From the NCBI RefSeq assembly GCF_900104795.1, contig NZ_FNTG01000001.1:496001-560000 (forward strand): DNA of 64,000 nucleotides. Direction: 5' to 3'. Each line of letters starts with the position of its first letter. Position 1 is the stretch's first letter. Below, piece by piece: positions 57,394 through 64,000 of this stretch. The translations under genes and the position numbers were made by a program. Origin of the DNA: Burkholderia sp. WP9. GTDB taxonomy: Bacteria > Pseudomonadota > Gammaproteobacteria > Burkholderiales > Burkholderiaceae. The notes beneath the pieces were generated by a model. That model saw nothing but the letters and a program-made list of their open reading frames with translations. It was not told where the DNA came from and searched no databases.

Positions 57394-59052
57394 ATGAGTC
57401 AAGCGATCGAAGTCAAGGTGCCGGACATCGGCGATTACAAGGACATCCCTGTGATCGAGGTGCTGGTGAAGGCGGGTGACACCGTCGAGAAAGAGCAATC
57501 GCTCGTTACGCTGGAATCCGACAAGGCGACCATGGACGTGCCGAGCTCGGCCGCCGGCGTCGTCAAGGAAGTGAAGGTCAAGGTCGGCGACAACGTCTCG
57601 GAAGGTTCGTTGATCGTCGTGCTGGAAGGCGCTGAAGGCGGCGCGGCTGCGCCTGCTCCGGCGCCTGCCGCTGCACCGGCTGCGGCTGCGGCTGCGGCTG
57701 CGGCGCCGGCACCAGCTGCCGCACCCGCGGCCGCCGCGGGCGGCGGTCTGCAGGAAGTCAAAGTACCGGATATCGGCGACTACAAAGATATTCCCGTGAT
57801 CGAAGTCGCGGTGAAGGTCGGCGATCGCGTCGAGAAAGAGCAGTCGCTCGTGACGCTCGAATCCGACAAGGCGACCATGGACGTGCCGAGCTCGGCTGCC
57901 GGTATTGTCAAGGAACTGAAGGTCAAGGTCGGCGATACCGTCTCGGAAGGCTCGGTGATCGTGGTGGTGGAAGCGGAAGGCGGCGCGGCTGCGCCGGCTC
58001 CGGCTCCGAAGCAGGAAGCCGTCGAGAAGCCGTCCGATGCGCCGGCCACGCCGTCGCCGGCTCCGGCGGCGCCGTCGGCGCTCGCTCAGGCACCGGTCAT
58101 TCCGGCCGGCGAAGGTGGCGCGCGTCACGCGAGCCATGCGTCGCCGTCGGTGCGCAAGTTCGCGCGCGAACTCGGCGTCGACGTGACACAGGTGCAGGGC
58201 ACGGGTCCGAAGGGCCGCATCACGCAAGCCGACGTGACCGCCTTTATCAAGGGCGTCATGACCGGCCAGCGTGCGGCGCCGGCCGGTGCTGCCGCACCGG
58301 CTGCGGCAGGTGGTGGCGAACTGAACCTGCTGCCGTGGCCGAAGGTCGACTTCACGAAATTCGGTCCGATCGATCCGAAGCCGCTGTCGCGCATCAAGAA
58401 AATTTCGGGCGCGAATCTGCATCGCAACTGGGTCATGATTCCGCACGTCACCAACAACGACGAAGCGGACATCACCGATCTCGAAGCGCTGCGCGTGCAG
58501 TTGAACAAGGAGAACGAAAAGGCCGGCGTGAAGATCACCATGCTGGCTTTCGTGATCAAAGCTGTTGTTTCGGCCTTGAAGCAGTTCCCGACGTTCAATG
58601 CCAGCCTCGACGGCGACAACCTGGTGTTCAAGCAGTACTTCCATATCGGGTTTGCGGCTGACACGCCGAATGGTCTGGTCGTTCCTGTCATTCGCGATGC
58701 GGACAAGAAGGGCTTGATCGATATCGCCAAGGAAATGGCCGAGCTGTCGAAGGCCGCCCGCGACGGCAAGTTGAAGCCGGATCAGATGCAAGGCGGGTGC
58801 TTCTCGATTTCGTCTTTGGGTGGCATTGGCGGCACGAACTTCACGCCGATTATCAATGCGCCTGAAGTCGCCATTCTTGGTCTGTCGCGCGGTGCGATGA
58901 AGCCGGTTTGGGATGGTAAGCAGTTCGTGCCGCGTTTGATCCTGCCGCTTTCTTTGTCGTATGACCATCGGGTGATTGATGGTGCTGCGGCGGCCAGGTT
59001 CAATGCGTATCTTGGGGCGCTTCTTGCCGATTTCCGGCGTGTGATTCTTTGA
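57394..59052 (+). CDS. aceF: Dihydrolipoamide acetyltransferase (PDH E2)
   Basis: Core of the PDH complex, moving acetyl groups from E1 to CoA. Two lipoyl domains (lipoyl-lysines Lys44 and Lys159 within [16 protein letters not shown]) are nearly identical, separated by an Ala/Pro linker. A peripheral-subunit-binding domain follows (about residues 245-285, [16 protein letters not shown]) and then the catalytic domain ending with [15 protein letters not shown]. The 552-aa length fits the two-lipoyl type. AGGAGA lies before the ATG at 57394. The last ~45 codons use noticeably more T-ending and rare codons than the rest of the gene. Confidence 0.97.
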   Translation: MSQAIEVKVPDIGDYKDIPVIEVLVKAGDTVEKEQSLVTLESDKATMDVPSSAAGVVKEVKVKVGDNVSEGSLIVVLEGAEGGAAAPAPAPAAAPAAAAAAAAAPAPAAAPAAAAGGGLQEVKVPDIGDYKDIPVIEVAVKVGDRVEKEQSLVTLESDKATMDVPSSAAGIVKELKVKVGDTVSEGSVIVVVEAEGGAAAPAPAPKQEAVEKPSDAPATPSPAPAAPSALAQAPVIPAGEGGARHASHASPSVRKFARELGVDVTQVQGTGPKGRITQADVTAFIKGVMTGQRAAPAGAAAPAAAGGGELNLLPWPKVDFTKFGPIDPKPLSRIKKISGANLHRNWVMIPHVTNNDEADITDLEALRVQLNKENEKAGVKITMLAFVIKAVVSALKQFPTFNASLDGDNLVFKQYFHIGFAADTPNGLVVPVIRDADKKGLIDIAKEMAELSKAARDGKLKPDQMQGGCFSISSLGGIGGTNFTPIINAPEVAILGLSRGAMKPVWDGKQFVPRLILPLSLSYDHRVIDGAAAARFNAYLGALLADFRRVIL

Positions 59053-59157
59053 TCGTGGGGTTGCGCGGGGCGCGGGTGGGTTTTTCTGTGATCCGCGTCT
59101 CTCTGTAGAACCTGTTTTCGCGTCGGTCTATTAGCGTTGCCCCTGTGCGGGGCGGCA

Positions 59158-59215
59158 CCTACTTTTCTTTGTCCCACAGGGACTACCTTCGGGTCGTCTT
59201 CCAAAGAAAAGTAGG
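59158..59215. repeat. REP-like nested inverted repeat between aceF and lpdA
   Basis: Perfect 14-bp arms CCTACTTTTCTTTG (59158-59171) and CAAAGAAAAGTAGG (59202-59215) enclose a second hairpin, GACTACC-TTCG-GGTCGTC (59181-59198), with a UUCG tetraloop and one mismatch. The element resembles dispersed intergenic repeats I recall from Burkholderia genomes. It sits in the 286-base gap inside the PDH cluster. Confidence 0.75.
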
Positions 59216-59338
59216 CAAAAGAAAGGCGCGTCCTTGGGCGGACAGCAAAGGCTGATTCTGTCCACGGCGTTGCCAGCTTTTAGGCTGCTGTGGGGTGGGG
59301 TTCTTCTTCATCACGGTCAATAAGAGAAGGGGACACTA

Positions 59339-61147
59339 ATGAGTCTCGTCGAAGTAAAAGTGCCGGATATCGGCGACTTCAAAGACGTCGATGTCATCGA
59401 AGTCAATATCAAACCGGGCGATGTCATCGAGAATGAACAGGCGCTGATGACGCTCGAGTCCGACAAGGCCTCCATCGAAGTGCCGAGCGATACCGCCGGC
59501 ACGGTCAAGGAAGTCCGCGTCAAAGCCGGCGACAAAGTCTCGCAAGGTACGGTGATCGCGCTCGTCGAAACATCGGCAGACGCGGCGCCCGCGAAAGATG
59601 CACCGAAGGCTCCGGCCAAAGAACCCGAGAAAGCGCCCGCTCAAGCGGAAGCCAAACCGCAGGCGGCCCAGGCTGCGGCGGCTCCGGCCAAGGCGGCAGC
59701 ACCCGCGCCGCAAGCCGGCAGCTATTCCGGCAGCGCGGATATCGAATGCGACATGCTCGTGCTCGGTTCGGGCCCCGGTGGTTATTCCGCCGCGTTCCGT
59801 TCCGCCGACCTCGGCATGAAGACCGTGCTCGTGGAGCGTTACTCGACGCTCGGCGGCGTGTGTCTGAACGTCGGCTGTATTCCGTCGAAGGCGCTGTTGC
59901 ACACCGCGCTCGTGATCGACGAAGCCGAGGCGCTCGGCGCGCACGGCATCACGTTCGGCAAGCCGCAAATCGATCTCGACAAGCTGCGCGACTTCAAGTC
60001 TGGCGTCGTCAAGAAGCTCACCGGCGGTCTCGCCGGCATGGCGAAGATGCGCAAGGTCGAAGTCGTAACGGGTAACGGCTCGTTCGTCGATCCGTATCAC
60101 ATGGAAGTGCAGACCGAGGGCGGCAAGAAGGTCGTCAAGTTCAAGCAGGCGATCATCGCCGCGGGCTCGGAAGCGGTGAAGCTGCCGTTCATTCCGGAAG
60201 ATCCGCGTGTGGTCGATTCGACCGGCGCGCTCGAACTGCGTCAGATTCCGCAGCGCATGCTGGTGATCGGCGGCGGCATCATCGGTCTGGAAATGGCCAC
60301 CGTGTACGCCACGCTCGGCGCGAAGATCGATGTGGTCGAAATGCTCGACGGTCTGATGGCCGGCGCGGACCGCGATCTGGTCAAGGTCTGGGAGAAGTAC
60401 AACAGCAAGCGTTTCGCCAACGTCATGCTGAAGACCAAGACTACCGGTGCGCAAGCCAAAGACGACGGCATCTACGTGTCGTTCGAAGGCGAAAAAGCCC
60501 CGGCCGAAGCGCAGCGTTACGACCTCGTGCTGGTCGCCGTCGGCCGTACGCCGAACGGCAAGAAGATCGGCGCGGACAAGGCCGGCGTCGCGGTGACGGA
60601 TCGCGGCTTCATCGACGTCGACAAGCAGATGCGCACCAATGTGCCGCACATCTTCGCGATCGGCGATATCGTCGGTCAGCCGATGCTCGCGCATAAGGCC
60701 GTGCACGAAGGCCACGTTGCCGCCGAAGCCGCGCATGGCGAGAAAGCGTACTTCGACGCGCTGCAGATTCCGTCGGTGGCCTACACCGACCCGGAAGTGG
60801 CATGGGCTGGCAAGACGGAAGACCAGTTGAAGGCAGCCGGCATCAAGTACGGCAAAGCGGTGTTCCCGTGGGCGGCTTCCGGCCGCGCGATCGCCAACGG
60901 CCGCGACGAAGGCTTCACGAAGCTGCTGTTCGACGAGGAAACGCATCGCGTGATCGGCGGCGGGATCGTCGGTCTGAATGCAGGCGACCTGATCAGCGAA
61001 GTGTGTCTCGCGGTCGAGATGGGTGCGGACGCAACGGATATCGGTAAGACGATTCACCCGCATCCGACGCTGGGCGAATCGATCGGTATGGCCGCCGAGT
61101 TGTATGAAGGCGTGTGTACCGACTTGCCGCCGCAGAAAAAGAAGTAA
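59339..61147 (+). CDS. lpdA: Dihydrolipoamide dehydrogenase (PDH E3) with N-terminal lipoyl domain
   Basis: FAD enzyme that reoxidises the lipoyl groups of AceF and reduces NAD. A lipoyl domain (residues 1-78, Lys43 in TLESDKASIEV) and an Ala/Pro/Lys linker precede the E3 core. The core shows FAD-binding LGSGPGGYSAAFRSADLG, the redox disulfide Cys175/Cys180 in GGVCLNVGCIPSK, NAD-binding VIGGGIIGLEMATVYATLG and the C-terminal HPHPTLGES, whose His serves the partner active site. The 602-aa length is due to the lipoyl extension, common in betaproteobacteria and Neisseria. A GAAGGGG sequence precedes the ATG, and a strong terminator follows. Confidence 0.97.
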   Translation: MSLVEVKVPDIGDFKDVDVIEVNIKPGDVIENEQALMTLESDKASIEVPSDTAGTVKEVRVKAGDKVSQGTVIALVETSADAAPAKDAPKAPAKEPEKAPAQAEAKPQAAQAAAAPAKAAAPAPQAGSYSGSADIECDMLVLGSGPGGYSAAFRSADLGMKTVLVERYSTLGGVCLNVGCIPSKALLHTALVIDEAEALGAHGITFGKPQIDLDKLRDFKSGVVKKLTGGLAGMAKMRKVEVVTGNGSFVDPYHMEVQTEGGKKVVKFKQAIIAAGSEAVKLPFIPEDPRVVDSTGALELRQIPQRMLVIGGGIIGLEMATVYATLGAKIDVVEMLDGLMAGADRDLVKVWEKYNSKRFANVMLKTKTTGAQAKDDGIYVSFEGEKAPAEAQRYDLVLVAVGRTPNGKKIGADKAGVAVTDRGFIDVDKQMRTNVPHIFAIGDIVGQPMLAHKAVHEGHVAAEAAHGEKAYFDALQIPSVAYTDPEVAWAGKTEDQLKAAGIKYGKAVFPWAASGRAIANGRDEGFTKLLFDEETHRVIGGGIVGLNAGDLISEVCLAVEMGADATDIGKTIHPHPTLGESIGMAAELYEGVCTDLPPQKKK

Positions 61148-61189
61148 TGCGCTCTGGCCCGCCCGCATTCATGCGGGTGGTCCGGATAA

Positions 61190-61230
61190 AAAAACGGCGC
61201 GTCCCGCAAAGGACGCGCCGTTTTTCTTTT
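61190..61230 (+). terminator. Strong terminator after lpdA
   Basis: A 15-bp perfect stem, AAAAACGGCGCGTCC (61190-61204) with GGACGCGCCGTTTTT (61211-61225), and a 6-base loop, continuing into more T residues. Confidence 0.92.
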
Positions 61231-61316
61231 GGACAGCAGGGCAGGGCCATTACCGTGCGACGACGACGGTATCAAATCGGCTGAACGACACAAGCTCCGG
61301 AACAGGCGCGGCGGGT

Positions 61317-61341
61317 AAAAAAATCCCGGCCTTGCGCCGGG
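61317..61341 (-). terminator. Intrinsic terminator of the phasin gene
   Basis: Stem CCCGGC/GCCGGG (61325-61330 with 61336-61341) and a 5-base loop, followed on the minus strand by A and seven T residues (the A-run at 61317-61323). Confidence 0.85.
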
Positions 61342-61426
61342 CAAACGATACGCTGTTCAACGTATCGGAGCGTTCGGCCAATTAACACCGTGTGAGCGGC
61401 AACGGCACGACGCTGTTGCTTGCGGT

Positions 61427-61459
61427 AACGCCGGCACAGCGGTGAGCTGTGCCGGCGTT
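61427..61459 (-). other. 14-bp perfect stem-loop just after the phasin gene
   Basis: AACGCCGGCACAGC and GCTGTGCCGGCGTT pair perfectly across the loop GGTGA, about 40 bases past the phasin stop and before its terminator. No T-tract follows. It may protect the abundant phasin mRNA from 3' decay. Confidence 0.6.
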
Positions 61460-61496
61460 GAATGCTGCCTGCAGAGGTGATGCTTGAGACGGAAGC

Positions 61497-62069
61497 TTAG
61501 ACGGCCTTCTTGGCCGAGCGCGACGCTTGTGCTGCAGCTTGCGAAGCTGCCTTCGATGCGGCCGTTGCAGCTGCATTGAAGTTGCTTTCAGCGATTTCGA
61601 CTGCTTGCTTGGTTGCCTTGTGAACCGTTTCGTATGTGGTGTTGGCGGCGGTGATAGCCGACTTCATCACGGCGACAGCGGTTTCCGAACCAGCCGGGGC
61701 ATTCTTTGCAACGTTTTCGACTAGCGATTGAACCTTGCGGTTTTGCTCTTCGAATTGCGCTTCCGCGACGCGGGCGAATTCGCCTTGCGTTGCCGAAACG
61801 ATCTCATACACGTGACGGCCATACGACAGCGCCTTTTCGGCTACCGGCTGTGCAAGGCTTGCCTGCAGTGCCAGCAGTTCCTGCGCGTCTTTCACCGACA
61901 GCGCACGTTGAGCATTTTCCTGGCTTTCCGCGAGCGTCGATTTCACGACCTGCAGGTTCAGCTCAACCAGCTTTTCGACGCCCTCGAATGCTTTGGTCGT
62001 CAGGCCGAACAGCGTTTCAAAGTTGGCTTTCTGGGCTGCGGCGAATTGCTCAGGGGTCAGCAGAGTCAT
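61497..62069 (-). CDS. phaP: Phasin (PHA-granule-associated protein)
   Basis: Coats polyhydroxyalkanoate granules and controls their size and number. The 190-aa protein has the standard N-terminus [20 protein letters not shown] and a long helical central part ([40 protein letters not shown]), typical of the phasin-2 family. The C-terminus is rich in Ala, Lys and Ser, as in PhaP proteins. AGGAG lies before the ATG. Transcription probably comes from a consensus-like promoter flanked by repeated 9-mers. No other PHA gene is in the window. Confidence 0.93.
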   Translation of the reverse strand: MTLLTPEQFAAAQKANFETLFGLTTKAFEGVEKLVELNLQVVKSTLAESQENAQRALSVKDAQELLALQASLAQPVAEKALSYGRHVYEIVSATQGEFARVAEAQFEEQNRKVQSLVENVAKNAPAGSETAVAVMKSAITAANTTYETVHKATKQAVEIAESNFNAAATAASKAASQAAAQASRSAKKAV

Positions 62070-62161
62070 GGTTTACGCTCCTGGATCGCGGTCTGTCTGT
62101 GCGGACCGCATTGGTGGGTGGTGAGACACATTGGTGCGTCCCGCCGGACCGCGATGTATGG

Positions 62162-62170
62162 TGCATCGCA
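62162..62170. promoter_or_regulatory. Candidate PhaR-type operator, copy 1
   Basis: TGCATCGCA (TGCGATGCA on the coding strand), just downstream of the predicted phasin transcription start. A second copy matching TGCGAYGCA lies at 62221-62229. Position relative to the promoter suggests repressor binding. Confidence 0.5.
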
Positions 62171-62182
62171 GCAATGGTTCCC

Positions 62183-62210
62183 ATTTTAGGATGGCCACGA
62201 CGAATGTCAA
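62183..62210 (-). promoter_or_regulatory. Sigma-70 promoter of phaP
   Basis: On the minus strand TTGACA (62210-62205) and TAAAAT (62188-62183) are separated by 16 bases, an almost ideal vegetative promoter. The start point would fall near 62176, giving a leader of about 105 bases. Confidence 0.78.
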
Positions 62211-62220
62211 GTGTTTTTTG

Positions 62221-62229
62221 TGCGTCGCA
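62221..62229. promoter_or_regulatory. Candidate PhaR-type operator, copy 2
   Basis: TGCGTCGCA, inside the longer palindrome GTGCGTCGCAC (62220-62230), just upstream of the phaP -35 box. It pairs with the copy at 62162-62170. Confidence 0.5.
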
Positions 62230-62230
62230 C

Positions 62231-62840
62231 CATATTAAGAAACCGCTGATAAAACAAGATGTTATGCGTTGGGCATGACGTTCGCGTGACGCAGGTCAAA
62301 TTGAGCGCTGCACCGCGCTGGTGCTAACGAAATACTGTAGTTATTGCCGCGTTGTGGGGCATTTCGACCTCCCGTCACACGCCAGCAAGGGAAGCCGGTA
62401 ACATCCGACAATTAACAAAACGCCGCAAATGCAAATCGATGTAAACCGGAAAGTGTCACGGAACGTTAATGACTGAATCCGGTCGAACGCGCGTTGGCGG
62501 TTTCCAGTGGACGTTTAACACGCCCATGGATCGATCCCAATTTCGTACTGTTGCACAGCGTCGGTCCGCCCGTGCTCTGACCGTATTTCCCCTGATCAAG
62601 GTTGTCTCGAAATTGCCGTTATGCTGGAAGAATCACCTCGATTCTTGCGTATGGCGGCAGCCGCGAGGCGAAACGCCTGGGCGATCGTTTTTTTCGATCG
62701 AGGCGTGGCACTTATTCGTGTTTTTGCGATCGGAGCTTACAAGCCGGTTTAAGGAGCGCGTATAAGTGCTTCAAATTGCTAATTTTTCGTTGTTTTACTA
62801 CACTTGCGGAAAACCTCTCGCCGCTCCCTACCGAACACCC
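62231..62840. other. Divergent gap between phaP and the endopeptidase gene
   Basis: About 610 bases without a supported gene. A frame at 62469-62765 lacks a ribosome-binding site and family resemblance. The right end holds the promoter of the endopeptidase gene. Confidence 0.45.
62776..62804 (+). promoter_or_regulatory. Candidate sigma-70 promoter of the endopeptidase gene
   Basis: TTGCTA (62776-62781) and TACACT (62799-62804) are 17 bases apart in an AT-rich stretch. The start would lie about 30 bases before the ATG. Confidence 0.5.
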
Positions 62841-64000
62841 ATGAAAACCGACATGTTTTCGTCGCTAAAAGTGATCCACGGCGCGGCCCGCAGCACCGCT
62901 CTGTCGGTGGCCGCCTCCATGGTCATCGCAGCGGCGTTCGCCACGCCTGTGAGCGCTTTTGCCGCCACGCCCGCTGCACCTGCAAAAACCTCCAAACACG
63001 CGAAAGCAGCCAAAAAGCCGGCTGCCGCCCCCGCCAAGGTGTCGAAGGCATCGAAAGCGGCGGCTGCAAAGTCGGTAGCCGCTGAGGACGACGCGCCACG
63101 CGCGGGCGTCAAGCGCAAGCGCGTAACCTATACGTCGAATGGCCGTCACCACTCGGTGGTGCGCCGTGTCGCGTATGAACCGCGTTCGCCGAGCGTCGGC
63201 CAGGCTTTCGGCCTGCACGAAACGCCGGACGCGCTCATGCTGCGCTCCAGCGTCGCCTACGTGATCGATCAGAACTCCGGGGAACCGCTGTTCGACAAGA
63301 ATTCGCGCGCCGTGGTGCCGATCGCGTCGATCACGAAGCTGATGACGGCGATGGTGGTGCTCGATTCGAAAGAGCCGATGACCGATCAGATCGAAGTCAC
63401 CGACGAAGACCGCGACTACGAAAAGAACACCGGCTCGCGCCTGTCGGTGGGCTCCGTGCTCTCGCGTGAAGACATGCTGCATATCGCGCTGATGGCATCG
63501 GAAAATCGCGCGGCCGCAGCGCTGTCGCGCTACTTCCCGGGCGGCCGTCCGGCGTTTCTCGCGGCCATGAACGCGAAGGCCAAGCAACTCGGCATGACCG
63601 ACACGCACTTTGAAAACCCGACGGGTTTGACGAGCCAGAACGTATCGAGCGCGCGCGACCTCGTGAAGATGGTCAACGCCGCGTATCAGTATCCGGTGAT
63701 TCGCAAATTCTCGACAGATCACAGCTACGAGGTGTACACCGGCAAGCGTTCGCTGGCGTACAACAGCACGAATGCGCTGGTGCGTAACCCGACTTGGGAC
63801 ATCGGTCTGCAAAAGACCGGCTTCATCAACGAAGCGGGTGAGTGCCTCGTCATGCAGGCGACCATTCACGGCCGTCCGATGATCATGGTGCTGCTCGACT
63901 CGTCAGGTAAGTACTCGCGGTTCGCGGACGCAACGCGTCTGCGCACGTGGCTGGACAACGGCGGCGACCAGCCGCGCATTACCAGCGCGGACGCCGGCGG
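62841..64000 (+). CDS. pbpG: D-alanyl-D-alanine endopeptidase, PbpG/PBP7 type (3' end outside window)
   Basis: Periplasmic penicillin-binding serine peptidase of family S11 that cuts peptidoglycan cross-links. After a signal peptide (residues ~1-42, ending SAFA) comes a Lys/Ala-rich linker (about 43-105), then the S11 domain with all three active-site motifs: Ser163-Ile-Thr-Lys166 (SITK), Ser220-Glu-Asn (SEN) and Lys325-Thr-Gly (KTG). The reading frame is open from the ATG at 62841 to the window end (386 codons) with no stop, so the gene is truncated only by the window. The linker is longer than in E. coli PBP7. Start support comes from the signal peptide and upstream promoter, not from a clear ribosome-binding site. 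Confidence 0.92.
   Translation, partial: MKTDMFSSLKVIHGAARSTALSVAASMVIAAAFATPVSAFAATPAAPAKTSKHAKAAKKPAAAPAKVSKASKAAAAKSVAAEDDAPRAGVKRKRVTYTSNGRHHSVVRRVAYEPRSPSVGQAFGLHETPDALMLRSSVAYVIDQNSGEPLFDKNSRAVVPIASITKLMTAMVVLDSKEPMTDQIEVTDEDRDYEKNTGSRLSVGSVLSREDMLHIALMASENRAAAALSRYFPGGRPAFLAAMNAKAKQLGMTDTHFENPTGLTSQNVSSARDLVKMVNAAYQYPVIRKFSTDHSYEVYTGKRSLAYNSTNALVRNPTWDIGLQKTGFINEAGECLVMQATIHGRPMIMVLLDSSGKYSRFADATRLRTWLDNGGDQPRITSADAG

Larger units (their letters stand above)
61148..61496. other. Convergent gap between lpdA and the phasin gene
   Basis: These 349 bases contain three strong hairpins: the lpdA terminator (61190-61230), a minus-strand terminator (61317-61341) and a 14-bp stem-loop next to the phasin stop (61427-61459). 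No gene is visible. Confidence 0.6.

Noticed and set aside
57388..58968. Minus-strand frame opposite aceF
   Set aside because: A shadow of the lipoyl and linker repeats; low-complexity Arg-rich translation.
62469..62765. 98-codon frame upstream of pbpG
   Set aside because: No ribosome-binding site, no family resemblance, and it crosses the region leading to the predicted promoter.

Overview
The window looks like 64 kb of the main chromosome of a Burkholderiaceae bacterium, most likely Paraburkholderia or Burkholderia. This is inferred from the high GC content with strong G/C third-position bias, the argA-yggX and hrpA arrangement, the glnA-glnL-glnG cluster, an aceE-aceF-lpdA cluster whose Lpd carries its own lipoyl domain, a nearby phasin gene, and a membrane PQQ glucose dehydrogenase. 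No species-level marker is present.

Layout. 1-8.5 kb: small lipoprotein, PQQ glucose dehydrogenase (gcd), AraC-type regulator coupled to a VOC protein, membrane protein, YfcE-type phosphoesterase and a ProP-like MFS transporter. 8.5-14.7 kb: yggX and argA on the minus strand, divergent from hrpA, with only 23 bases between the argA and hrpA start codons. 14.9-17.7 kb: a repeat-rich trimeric autotransporter adhesin. 18.3-22.3 kb: a plus-strand run of beta-propeller protein, fatty-acid-hydroxylase-like membrane enzyme, EI24-type membrane protein and a molybdopterin-binding-fold protein. 22.5-27.8 kb: rhodanese and the nitrogen cluster glnA-glnL-glnG, with a readable sigma-54 promoter and an NtrC site before glnA. 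27.9-31.6 kb: prolyl oligopeptidase, exonuclease III, a small conserved protein and the initiator tRNA gene.

31.6-41.1 kb is the accessory region. It holds a type VI secretion cassette on the minus strand (tssF, vgrG, a muramidase-type effector and a secreted SH3-like candidate immunity protein). A divergent gene encodes an HExxH zincin with a tail of YD-like repeats. No other T6SS structural gene is present, and the effector-side genes look AT-richer than their surroundings.

41.1-51 kb returns to core or semi-core genes: a YgeA-type Asp/Glu racemase, a CodA-like deaminase, oligopeptidase A, an acyltransferase, folD, and a DUF3300-DUF2950 operon. 51-61.2 kb: a FixJ-type response regulator and multidomain sensor kinase, divergent from aceE-aceF-lpdA. 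61.5-64 kb: a phasin gene with a consensus-like promoter flanked by two copies of one 9-mer, then a PbpG-type endopeptidase cut off by the window end.

The genes form a few functional groups. GlnL/GlnG are predicted to control glnA through the sites seen here. The PDH cluster supplies acetyl-CoA, which feeds the polyhydroxybutyrate metabolism that the phasin serves. The VgrG cassette would deliver a cell-wall hydrolase into rivals, using a T6SS machine encoded elsewhere.
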